A DNA stretch of 64,000 bases from Anaerococcus sp. Marseille-Q7828 (GTDB taxonomy: Bacteria > Bacillota > Clostridia > Tissierellales > Peptoniphilaceae): contig NZ_OX458331.1 of NCBI RefSeq assembly GCF_949769285.1, positions 1,240,001 through 1,304,000 of the forward strand. The letters run 5' to 3'. The position numbers were made by a program, and so were the translations under genes. Below, in pieces: positions 24,855 through 32,900 of this stretch (position 1 is its first letter; the number at the start of each line of letters is the position of its first letter). The notes under the pieces are model-generated. The model saw only the letters and a program-made list of their open reading frames with translations. It did not search any database and was not told the DNA's origin.

Positions 24855-26072
24855 CTAAGCAACAAGACGCTCCTGTTGCTTCTCTTTATTCAAGCGTTTC
24901 ATTTCTGCCATTGCAGAATCGAATGTTGCATGTGCGTAATAGTTCAGCGTCATGGCTATATTAGCATGTCCCATAATGTACTGTAATGCCTTTGGATTCA
25001 TTCCTGCATTTGCATAGTTGGTACAGAATGTATGTCGCAAACTATGTGGAGTGATGTGTGGCAATTTATCCTCGTTATACTTATTGTATTTCTTAACAAG
25101 ACCTTTCATCATGCCGTTGTAATCACTTGCCACTTTTGGATAGTTCTTTCTATTAAGAAAGAGGAAATCACTATATCCATCAATCTCAACACGCTTATCA
25201 TTCTTTCGATTCGCTAACACTCGCTTAAATGCTTGATAGGCTTCTTCAACCATAGGAACTTGACGTTCGCCACTTTTGGTCTTTGGTGTTTCAATGTAGT
25301 ACCCAATTTCAGTATCTCTCAATAGCTGATGGTCTATATTGACAAGACGATTCTCAAAATCTAAATCTGGAAGTGTCAAACCACCAAACTCTGAAATACG
25401 AAGACCTGTTTTTAAGAGTATCAGAATTTCATCATAATTTTTGCTGTAGGTTTTATCAGCTTTTGCAAAGGCTAACAGTTTTTCTTCCTGTTCTTCTGTT
25501 AGTACGGTCTTAGGGACAGTATCATCATCAAGAACTGCTTTCAGTTGAAAGTCAAATGGATTCTTCCGAACACAATCATCTTGTATAGCAATATAGAATG
25601 AAGCCTTTAAAGAACGTTTGTAGTTATTGATGGTTTGATAAGCATAACCATTTTCACTCATTCTAATAGCCCATTCTTTAGCGTCTGATGGCTTAATACT
25701 GTCAATACTTCTTACACCTAACTTGTCTTTCTTCAAAATATCCATAAGATATTTGCGTCCAGTTTCAGTGTTTTTTCTAACCTTTGGTCTTTGAGCGTTC
25801 TGTTTTGCGTAAAGCTGGCAGAGTGTCATTTTCTTTCCTACAACATCAATACCATCATGAATGTCTTTCTGTAACTCTGCGATTTTCTCTCTAAGTGAGA
25901 TACAATCACGCTTTCCTGCTGGTACTCGGTCTGTAGCCACAAGTTTCCACGAGTAAACAAATTGCGGTTCTCCAAATGAATCTATATATTTGTATAAGTA
26001 TCTTCCGTCTTTTCGTTGGCTCTCTCCAGTCTTTAAGATTCGACCTTTATTGTCACGTCTTTTTTCTGACAT
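24855..26072 (-). CDS. int: Tn916 integrase (tyrosine recombinase)
   Basis: A 405-residue tyrosine recombinase. The N-terminal arm-binding domain starts SEKRRDNKGRILKTGESQRK. The catalytic residues are visible as Arg in TGLRISEFGG, H-x-x-R in TPHSLRHTFC, and the nucleophile Tyr in MTLNYYAHAT. It excises and integrates the element with little target preference beyond AT-rich bent DNA. Length equals Tn916 Int. It is the last gene of the element and lies downstream of xis. Confidence 0.97.
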   Translation of the reverse strand: MSEKRRDNKGRILKTGESQRKDGRYLYKYIDSFGEPQFVYSWKLVATDRVPAGKRDCISLREKIAELQKDIHDGIDVVGKKMTLCQLYAKQNAQRPKVRKNTETGRKYLMDILKKDKLGVRSIDSIKPSDAKEWAIRMSENGYAYQTINNYKRSLKASFYIAIQDDCVRKNPFDFQLKAVLDDDTVPKTVLTEEQEEKLLAFAKADKTYSKNYDEILILLKTGLRISEFGGLTLPDLDFENRLVNIDHQLLRDTEIGYYIETPKTKSGERQVPMVEEAYQAFKRVLANRKNDKRVEIDGYSDFLFLNRKNYPKVASDYNGMMKGLVKKYNKYNEDKLPHITPHSLRHTFCTNYANAGMNPKALQYIMGHANIAMTLNYYAHATFDSAMAEMKRLNKEKQQERLVA

Positions 26073-26153
26073 GGCATTTGCTCCTTTCCTTTATGGAAAG
26101 AGCCTTGATACGACTTAATACTATTTTATCATATACAAGACCCTTTGGCGACG

Positions 26154-26357
26154 CTAGATTGCGTCCAATGTATCTATAATTTTTTCAAATTGTTTTCGTT
26201 TAATCTGAATACGATTGCCATTCATAATCAGCCAATTTGCATTTTTATTTTCCTCTGCCAAGCGTCGTAGCTTGTTTTCGCCAATACGAAAATATTTTGA
26301 CGCTTCTTCAATGGTTAGGGTATAACGTTCCCAAATAGGAATGTCAGTCTGCTTCAT
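26154..26357 (-). CDS. xis: Tn916 excisionase
   Basis: A 67-residue winged-helix protein ([40 protein letters not shown]) identical in size to Tn916 Xis. It bends DNA at the element ends to direct Int towards excision. AAAGGAGGATTTT precedes the start. Confidence 0.96.
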
Positions 26358-26815
26358 AAAATCCTCCTTTCCAAATCACTTATTTGGATTTCATAAAAGT
26401 TGTTTTACCAGCAATCGAACAGCTTTAGCAAAGCTCACGGGAGTTCCACCCCTGCATGGTTCTCATGTAGCCATACTCATTGCCTGCGACGGTTTTATCA
26501 CGCTCGGACTATTGACTGTATGGGAGTATCATTATCACGATAAGAATGTCGTTGCAGGCAATCCTGCTAAAGATTGCTTCTCGGATCACTAACATGAATC
26601 GCTCGCTATCTTTATAAGATAGGTCATGGCGGTTAGTTCCGTTGGCTCTTTTCTTATCGAAACGTATTCGATTACTTTTATTCAGTTTTCAAAGAACAAT
26701 GGCTCGTTAGCCTATCAAAACACATTGAAAGCTCAATATGCTTTGGTGGAATAACAAACCTCCCTGTTCGGGAAGCGTGGAATGGTTTAGCACGCTTCCA
26801 CGAAAGGAGAGAGGA
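26358..26815. other. Tn916 region between xis and orf8
   Basis: In Tn916 this is a mostly non-coding stretch once labelled orf5. It contains AAGCGTG..CACGCTT-type inverted repeats (about 26773 and 26793). The 83-codon plus-strand frame at 26341-26592 has no ribosome binding site and is not called. The transcript entering xis and int passes through it. Confidence 0.5.
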
Positions 26816-26817
26816 TA

Positions 26818-27048
26818 TTACTTAATTTCAAATGACAAAATCTTTGTAATCAGTCTGGTTTCCATTCTTCCACGTAAGACTTCATCAACGACCATACTTT
26901 GATTGCCATATTCATCTTTCATAAGTCGTAGGGAACGCTTCGTTATGTACCCTCTGTAATGATGTAGAATCTGGTTAATCGCTTCGGTATCGCCATCTGT
27001 TGCCTTTACAATGAGAGGAAAGGGAATCATAGGATATTGTGTTTTCAT
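26818..27048 (-). CDS. orf8: Tn916 Orf8, helix-turn-helix regulator
   Basis: A 76-residue protein with PLIVKATDGDTEAINQILHH and YRGYITKRSLRLMKDEYGN, the HTH_16-like domain of Tn916 Orf8. Its ATG overlaps the stop of orf7 by four bases, so translation is coupled. With Orf7 it drives transcription through int and, after circularisation, into the transfer genes. Confidence 0.92.
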   Translation of the reverse strand: MKTQYPMIPFPLIVKATDGDTEAINQILHHYRGYITKRSLRLMKDEYGNQSMVVDEVLRGRMETRLITKILSFEIK

Positions 27049-27467
27049 TCTTCAAATTCCTCCATAAACTTTTTAATTAAGGCTAGTCCACTGGTTCTAT
27101 GCCGATAGACAGTAGAACGGTTCAATTTCAACAGGTCTGCAATTTCTGAATCGCTCATGTCCATAAAGTAAAACAGCAGTAGAATTTCACGTTTCTTGTC
27201 TGGCAACTCACGTAATGCTTCACTCAACAAATCATTTTCAACGCCTACTGATAACCCATTGAGTGTAAAAATCTGAAAGTCAGTTGAATAGTTATCTGTT
27301 GTCGCAAACTGGCTAACAAGATAATCGCCAACATCCGAAAAGGACACCTCACGCTTTGCAATCCTTGAAAGATAAAGCATATAATTCTTTCGCTCGTCTT
27401 CCATAGCACGTTTACAGATATAGTCAAACTGATTTTCTATTGTGGTCTGAAAAGAAGATGGTTTCAT
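27045..27467 (-). CDS. orf7: Tn916 Orf7, sigma-70 region 4-like regulator
   Basis: A 140-residue protein with LPDKKREILLLFYFMDMSDS and EIADLLKLNRSTVYRHRTSG, a region-4 helix-turn-helix. The start at 27467 is preferred, behind AAAGGGGGTGAGAAAC. It positively controls its own operon and transfer in the Tn916 model. It is translationally coupled to orf8. Confidence 0.93.
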   Translation of the reverse strand: MKPSSFQTTIENQFDYICKRAMEDERKNYMLYLSRIAKREVSFSDVGDYLVSQFATTDNYSTDFQIFTLNGLSVGVENDLLSEALRELPDKKREILLLFYFMDMSDSEIADLLKLNRSTVYRHRTSGLALIKKFMEEFEE

Positions 27468-27476
27468 GTTTCTCAC

Positions 27477-27971
27477 CCCCTTTCTGTCTAGGAAAGGAAG
27501 TGAGCCTTGCTCGTTTATCTCCTTTCACTCTTAGTCCCAATGTGAAAGGGGGATTTGTTGCATTACTGATAAATAAACTTTGTAAAAAAGTTCTGAATAG
27601 CCAAAAAAGCATATAAACAGATTTATTTCTCTGTTTACATGCTTCTGTTATTCTATCTATATGATTTATAAAACCACATTGGTGGACGTACTTATCTATT
27701 GCAGATAGACGACTTTTTTTGATAAATACTCAATGTGGGGAACTTGATTGTATGTGATATACTTCATGGCGACTTTGACCTCCAACAAACCGCCATTTGG
27801 AAGTAAGATACAATATTTTAACAGCATAAATAGCACTACCATATAACGGTTTTTTTTATTGGCGTTTAGTAGTGCTTTTTATTAAATATGAACCTATAAA
27901 CTATATAACATGTTTTTCTATACCTGTTTCTAATTCAATAGGAACAGTAAAATGTATAGAGGTGGTCTACT
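27477..27971. promoter_or_regulatory. Tn916 regulatory region between orf7 and orf9
   Basis: This divergent region carries the start signals for orf7 (leftward) and orf9 (rightward). AGCACTAC (about 27829) faces GTAGTGCT (about 27869) with a T-run and looks like a terminator. In Tn916, transcription reading in from tet(M) is thought to control orf7/orf8 here. No other gene is clearly seen; the short Tn916 orf10 was not resolved. Confidence 0.6.
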
Positions 27972-28325
27972 ATGCGTAAAAAAGAAGATAAATATGATTT
28001 TAGAGCCTTTGGTTTAGCCATTAAAGAAGCTCGATTGAAACGAGGTTTAACTCGTGAACAAGTGGGAGCATTGATTGAAATTGACCCACGTTACTTAACT
28101 AATATTGAAAATAAGGGGCAACACCCCAGCATACAAGTTCTTTATGACCTTGTATCGTTACTTCATGTTTCCGTTGATGAATTTTTCTTACCTGCTAATA
28201 ACTTGGTAAAAAGCACCCGACGATTACAGATAGAGAAATACATGGATAGCTTTACAGACAAAGAACTATCCTTAATGGAATCTTTAGCCAGCGGTATCAA
28301 CGAAGCAAGAAACATCGAAGACTAA
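27972..28325 (+). CDS. orf9: Tn916 Orf9, XRE-family repressor
   Basis: A 117-residue Cro/C1-type protein with [40 protein letters not shown]. It reads opposite to the neighbouring genes, as in Tn916, where it is proposed to repress the orf7 promoter. RBS TAGAGGTGGTCTACT precedes the ATG. Confidence 0.93.
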   Translation: MRKKEDKYDFRAFGLAIKEARLKRGLTREQVGALIEIDPRYLTNIENKGQHPSIQVLYDLVSLLHVSVDEFFLPANNLVKSTRRLQIEKYMDSFTDKELSLMESLASGINEARNIED

Positions 28326-28350
28326 TTAAAAGAATCCATACATAACGGAA

Positions 28351-28395
28351 AGAGCCGATAAAATGAGATTGTATTAATCTCATTTTATCGGCTCT
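28351..28395. terminator. Perfect 20-bp-stem bidirectional terminator
   Basis: Arms at 28351-28370 and 28376-28395 are perfectly complementary around GTATT. It separates convergent orf9 and orf6. Confidence 0.85.
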
Positions 28396-28573
28396 GCGTC
28401 TTTGCGTCTGGCTCTGTAATCACAGTTACTTTGAACTGCTTTATTTCAATTAAATTTTCTTGTCTGCATTTCGGACAATAGAGGGGGAATTTTTTTAATT
28501 CAGTATCTTCCCTTATCTTTAATCGTGTTTTATTTCCACATACAGGACACAATATCCACTTGTAGTTTATAAT
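28385..28573 (-). CDS. orf6: Tn916 Orf6, cysteine-rich KTR-type small protein
   Basis: A 62-residue protein reading INYKWILCPVCGNKTRLKIR, ending in ITEPDAKTQSR. Two CxxC pairs (CPVCG and CPKCR) form a zinc-ribbon-like site. The only well-placed start is an ATT at 28573, eight bases after GGAGG; a non-standard start codon is unusual but fits known annotation of this gene. It follows tet(M) and probably shares its transcript. The function is unknown. Confidence 0.8.
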   Translation of the reverse strand: MINYKWILCPVCGNKTRLKIREDTELKKFPLYCPKCRQENLIEIKQFKVTVITEPDAKTQSR

Positions 28574-28670
28574 AACTATCTCCTCCTTTACACTTTAATT
28601 CAAATCTTTATTAAAGAATATTTCATCTTATTTAACAAGAAACCATATTTATATAACAACATAAAATACA

Positions 28671-30590
28671 CTAAGTTATTTTATTGAACATATATCGTAC
28701 TTTATCTATCCTACTATTTGGACGACGGGGCTGGCAAACAGGTTCACCGGTAGTAACATGGTACCCTTTTAACTCTGTTAAACAAACACTACGTCCATTT
28801 GTAAAGAAAGTTAAATCACTACGATATTCTTGAATACATCGAGCAGGGATTTCTCCACTAAGAATGACCTCATTATTTTTCAATTGAGTGTCTACGATGT
28901 TCGCACAATATTTAGGAGCATCGTTGTATGCTCGTGAAAGATATTCCTGTGGCGCATAAATTTTAAAACTAAGATATGGCTCTAACAATTCTGTTCCAGC
29001 TTTTTTTAAGACTTGTTCCAATACAATAGGAGCAAGCATTCGAAAATCTGCTGGGGTACTAACAGGGCTATAGTATAAGCCATACTTAAAACAGATTTTA
29101 CAGTCCGTCACATTCCAACCATATAATCCTTGTTCGCAACCATAGCGTATCCCTTCCATAACTGCATTTTGAAATGATTGATTTAAGTATCCAAGAGAAA
29201 CCGAGCTCTCATACTGCATTCCACTTCCCAACGGAAGCGGTGATACAGATAAACCAATGGAAGCCCAGAAAGGATTTGGCGGCACTTCGATGTGAATGGT
29301 ATATTCTGCATTTTTTAACGGTCTCTCCATATAAATGACTGTAGGCTCTTTTAGTTCTATCTCCACATGATACTTTTCTTGCAACAGTGCACTAATCACT
29401 TCCATTTGTACTTTCCCTAAGAAAGAAAGTATAATTTCATGTGTCGTAGAATCCACGTAATATCGTAGAAGCGGATCACTATCTGAGATTTCCAAAAGGG
29501 CATCAAGCAACATTTCTCTCTGTTCAGGTTTACTCGGTTCAACAGTTGTTTGTAGTAGAGGGTGCGGATTTTCAATCTTTTTTCTCTGTGGCAATAGTTT
29601 TGTATCTCCAAGAACACTATTTAACTTCAAAAACTCATTTTGCAAAATAACAATTTCTCCAGAATAAGCTCTATCAATCTTACATAATTCACCATTTATT
29701 GAAGTATACATTTCTGTAACTTTTATTTTTTCTTTTTCTGATACTCTAACCGAATCTCGTAAATGTAGTACTCCACTATAAAGGCGTATATATGCAAGAC
29801 GTTGTCTTTTTTTTGTATATTCAATTTTGAAAACATTTCCGCAAAGTTCAGACGGACCTCGATGTGTTGATGAATAAAATTTATTCGTAATCACTTCTAT
29901 AAGGTTATCAATCCCTATATTGTTTTTTGCACTTCCGTGATAAACAGGGAACAGGGAACAATTATGAAATCTTATGCTTTCCTCTTGTTCGAGTTCCAAT
30001 GCTTCTAATGATTTACCGGACATATATTTCTCTAAAAGGTCATCGTTTCCCTCTATTACCGTATCCCATTGTTCAGATTCGGTAAAGTTCGTCACACACA
30101 TATTAGGATACAGTTCTACCTTCTGTTTGATTACAATTTCGGCAGAAAGTTTCTCTTTAATATCCTGATAAACCGTTGATAAATCAATTCCATTTTGGTC
30201 AATCTTATTGATAAAAAAGATTGTGGGAATCCCCATTTTCCTAAGTGCATGAAATAATATACGAGTTTGTGCTTGTACGCCATCTTTTGCAGAAATCAGT
30301 AGAATTGCCCCATCTAAAACTGATAATGAACGATATACTTCTGCTAAGAAATCCATATGTCCTGGCGTGTCTATGATGTTCACCTTCGTATTTTCCCACT
30401 GAAAAGAGGTTATTCCTGTCTGAATTGTAATTCCTCTCTGACGTTCTAAAAGCGTATTATCCGTCCTCGTTGTACCTTTGTCCACGCTTCCTAATTCTGT
30501 AATCGCTCCACTGTTATATAATAAGCTTTCTGTTAAGGTAGTTTTTCCTGCATCAACATGAGCTAAAACTCCAATATTAATAATTTTCAT
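28671..30590 (-). CDS. tet(M): Tetracycline resistance ribosomal protection protein Tet(M)
   Basis: A full-length 639-residue EF-G-like GTPase. It has P-loop [29 protein letters not shown] and NKIDQNGID, followed by the EF-G-like domains. It removes tetracycline from the ribosome using GTP. The start is set at [15 protein letters not shown] (30590), not the ATG five codons upstream, because this is the known Tet(M) start and GGAGGAAAATCAC precedes it. No frameshift or missing residue is visible. Confidence 0.98.
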   Translation of the reverse strand: MKIINIGVLAHVDAGKTTLTESLLYNSGAITELGSVDKGTTRTDNTLLERQRGITIQTGITSFQWENTKVNIIDTPGHMDFLAEVYRSLSVLDGAILLISAKDGVQAQTRILFHALRKMGIPTIFFINKIDQNGIDLSTVYQDIKEKLSAEIVIKQKVELYPNMCVTNFTESEQWDTVIEGNDDLLEKYMSGKSLEALELEQEESIRFHNCSLFPVYHGSAKNNIGIDNLIEVITNKFYSSTHRGPSELCGNVFKIEYTKKRQRLAYIRLYSGVLHLRDSVRVSEKEKIKVTEMYTSINGELCKIDRAYSGEIVILQNEFLKLNSVLGDTKLLPQRKKIENPHPLLQTTVEPSKPEQREMLLDALLEISDSDPLLRYYVDSTTHEIILSFLGKVQMEVISALLQEKYHVEIELKEPTVIYMERPLKNAEYTIHIEVPPNPFWASIGLSVSPLPLGSGMQYESSVSLGYLNQSFQNAVMEGIRYGCEQGLYGWNVTDCKICFKYGLYYSPVSTPADFRMLAPIVLEQVLKKAGTELLEPYLSFKIYAPQEYLSRAYNDAPKYCANIVDTQLKNNEVILSGEIPARCIQEYRSDLTFFTNGRSVCLTELKGYHVTTGEPVCQPRRPNSRIDKVRYMFNKIT

Positions 30591-30605
30591 GTGATTTTCC
30601 TCCAT

Positions 30606-30692
30606 TCAAAAACCCAAAAGGGCATAAAAATCCCAGTGATAAATACTTTTATCACTGGGATTTTTATGCATAATCATAGGTATACAAAGCAT
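30606..30692 (-). CDS. orf12: tet(M) leader peptide (Tn916 orf12)
   Basis: A 28-residue peptide starting MLCIPMIMHKNPSDKSIYHW. Its coding sequence holds the hairpin ATCCCAGTGATAAA/TTTATCACTGGGAT (30629-30663). It is the tet(M) attenuator leader: charged-tRNA supply and ribosome speed decide read-through into tet(M). Confidence 0.92.
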   Translation of the reverse strand: MLCIPMIMHKNPSDKSIYHWDFYALLGF

Positions 30693-30724
30693 ACAGATAT
30701 TCTCTGGATACTTTAGAATCACAT

Positions 30725-30840
30725 GATAAAGGTATTCTTAAACTGGGTACAAAAAACTAAGCCCTCCTAAAAAAGGACATCTAATTATTTGTTCCCGCTA
30801 TCAAATTGACAGTTTATTTAAGAATACCTTGCCGCATATT
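30725..30840 (-). promoter_or_regulatory. tet(M) upstream attenuator with a second mini-ORF
   Basis: Arms AAGGTATTCTTAAA near 30731 and TTTAAGAATACCTT near 30817 form a long inverted repeat. A seven-residue ORF, MRQGILK, at 30814-30837 has AAAGGAG upstream and overlaps the distal arm, so its translation could open the hairpin. Confidence 0.65.
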
Positions 30841-30868
30841 TATTAACTCCTTTTAAATAGATACTTAA

Positions 30869-30897
30869 ATAATAGCACGTAAGAGCATATTTGTAAA
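30869..30897 (-). promoter_or_regulatory. tet(M) promoter
   Basis: Read on the minus strand: TTTACA (30892-30897), a 17-base spacer and TATTAT (30869-30874). Confidence 0.75.
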
Positions 30898-30966
30898 GGA
30901 ATCTCCAATTTTTTATCAAAGAGAGTACGTGATTACAAAATAGCTGTAATAATGTACCAATATTTG

Positions 30967-31884
30967 TTATTCTATAATCTTCCAATTACTCCCGTTCTTT
31001 TCAAGTACCAAATCAAATTGAGATACCTGCGTTGCTTTGGTCTGCTGGTCGATATACTCCACTGTCAGCGATACCGTGACTTGATTATCCTTACGATTGT
31101 GAATAGGATTTACCAGTTCTTGAAAGATGTACTCTTTTCCGATTGGTTTTAATATCCCGTCATTCACATAGTAGGAAAGTTCACTGGCTGTCGCTGTAGG
31201 ATAGAGCTTGAAGAACGTCGTTAAAAACTCATTGATTTCATTGGTTGTAATGGAATCAACCGTCCCCTCACTTTCAATGGCTTTTGGTTTATAACTTGAT
31301 TTCTTAGGTATGTTGGTAATGGTCGGATTCTTAACCAGTACCATATTTCCAGAACCATCTACATAGACACTCACTATATAAGCAGAGTGGACGGTCTTTG
31401 TATTTTCTCCCTCTGTAATGAGCTGGTCTACACTGTAGGTTACATTAAACTCATTGTCGCCAGTTGGCTCTACCGTCCATATCTGAAATCCTCTTACAGA
31501 AGACGATACAGGAATATCTTTGCGTACTGTATCAACATTGAGAGCTTGAAGTTCATCTGTCAGATAGCCTTTTAGACTTTCCATTCGATTATCAATGGAC
31601 TTATCGGATTGCTCCCATGAATAGTAGACTTTCGCAAAGTTCTCTACAAAATTTTCTACATGATGAGTATCAACGTATTCCTTTTCTATGATAGTTGTTT
31701 CGTGAATAGTATGAGTATCTATAGCTGTAAAGTGCTTGAATATCGCAAAGCTGAAACTAAGCCCTAAAAGTACCCACAAGGCAATCACAACCTTTTTATG
31801 AGGATTGACCTTATAGTAGACACGAGGTTTCTTTTCCTTTGGTATCTGTTTTTCTTTATTCTGATTTTTTCTAAATTTCATCAT
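30967..31884 (-). CDS. orf13: Tn916 Orf13, TcpC/VirB8-like conjugation protein
   Basis: A membrane-anchored protein: a basic cytoplasmic N-terminus, one transmembrane segment (VVIALWVLLGLSFSFAIF) and an extracellular NTF2-like region, as in TcpC. It is part of the mating-pore complex in the cell membrane. The start at 31884 (AAAGGAAGATTTA upstream) gives 305 residues. It overlaps the orf14 stop by being encoded just downstream in the same operon. Confidence 0.93.
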   Translation of the reverse strand: MMKFRKNQNKEKQIPKEKKPRVYYKVNPHKKVVIALWVLLGLSFSFAIFKHFTAIDTHTIHETTIIEKEYVDTHHVENFVENFAKVYYSWEQSDKSIDNRMESLKGYLTDELQALNVDTVRKDIPVSSSVRGFQIWTVEPTGDNEFNVTYSVDQLITEGENTKTVHSAYIVSVYVDGSGNMVLVKNPTITNIPKKSSYKPKAIESEGTVDSITTNEINEFLTTFFKLYPTATASELSYYVNDGILKPIGKEYIFQELVNPIHNRKDNQVTVSLTVEYIDQQTKATQVSQFDLVLEKNGSNWKIIE

Positions 31885-31898
31885 TAAATCTTCCTTTC

Positions 31899-32900
31899 TC
31901 ATTGTTTGATTCGTCCTGCTCCCACTAAATGCTGTTGCCAGTAGGGGCTTGTTAAGTCGGCATAACCGATTGGGTCGCCTGCATGAAACATACGGTTATT
32001 GCCAAGGTATATCCCAACATGAGTAATATAAGAGCCAGCGTTATAGGTAGAATGAAAGAAAACCAAATCGCCAGCTTGTGCTTCCGATAGTGGGATATGC
32101 TGGGTCACATCATATTGCTGTTGTGCGGTTCGTGGTAAGTTAATTCCAGCTTTTCCATACGTCCATTGTGTCAGTCCGCTACAATCAAAAGAAGTAGTCG
32201 GGGAAGCTCCACCGTAAACGTATCGCCAGCCCTCATATTTCAGTGCTTCGTCCATGATGGCTTGTACCGTATCATCATCAAACTCTGTTGTGACAAGATA
32301 CTGCGTTACCAGTTGCACATAAAACATATTGCCATAGTTGTATCGCCAGCCCCCATTGATAGGTATGGCTATGGGATTGGGGTAAGACACTTTTTCGCCA
32401 CCTGAATACTCTTTTGAGAAACTTTGAGCCAGTTCAAAGGTATATTTATTTCCACGATTAGCCACATACCCTAAGAAACCACCACCATAATTGTAGGACT
32501 GGATAACCGATTCTAAATCTACACTGAGCCTTTCGCTACTGGCTAATAATTCACTGAAATACTTCACACCTTGCTTAATGGATTCTTCTGTACTCAATGA
32601 ATTAGGTGGAAGACCGAGGGATTCCGAGGACTGCATAACATCTTCCGCAGTACCGCCCGATTCCACCTGTATAATCGCAAGAAGTATGTTGACATATTCT
32701 TCAACGCCATATTCTTTGGCATATTTTTCTACCATAGGCTTATGAGCCAGCACTTCTGCGGAAACATTCACACCTCCATAATGAATATTGGAAATTCCGC
32801 TGTCCTGTTCATCTGAAAATAAAATGGCAACAAACAGAAGCAGTGAGAAGACCATCAAGAATAATCCAGAACCACCAATCACTAAAGTTTTCAACTTCAT
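31899..32900 (-). CDS. orf14: Tn916 Orf14, bifunctional cell-wall hydrolase (lysozyme-like plus NlpC/P60)
   Basis: A 333-residue protein with one N-terminal transmembrane segment. A lysozyme-like domain follows (NILLAIIQVESGGTAEDVMQ, then IQSYNYGGGFLGYV), and then a C-terminal NlpC/P60 peptidase with Cys in SFDCSGLTQW and His in ITHVGIYLG. It opens peptidoglycan locally for the conjugation channel. The stop overlaps the orf13 ORF and the start overlaps the orf15 stop by four bases. Confidence 0.95.
   Translation of the reverse strand: MKLKTLVIGGSGLFLMVFSLLLFVAILFSDEQDSGISNIHYGGVNVSAEVLAHKPMVEKYAKEYGVEEYVNILLAIIQVESGGTAEDVMQSSESLGLPPNSLSTEESIKQGVKYFSELLASSERLSVDLESVIQSYNYGGGFLGYVANRGNKYTFELAQSFSKEYSGGEKVSYPNPIAIPINGGWRYNYGNMFYVQLVTQYLVTTEFDDDTVQAIMDEALKYEGWRYVYGGASPTTSFDCSGLTQWTYGKAGINLPRTAQQQYDVTQHIPLSEAQAGDLVFFHSTYNAGSYITHVGIYLGNNRMFHAGDPIGYADLTSPYWQQHLVGAGRIKQ

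Noticed and set aside
26341..26592. 83-codon plus-strand ORF upstream of xis (old Tn916 orf5)
   Set aside because: It has no ribosome binding site, starts inside the xis start region and has no domain; it is treated as non-coding.
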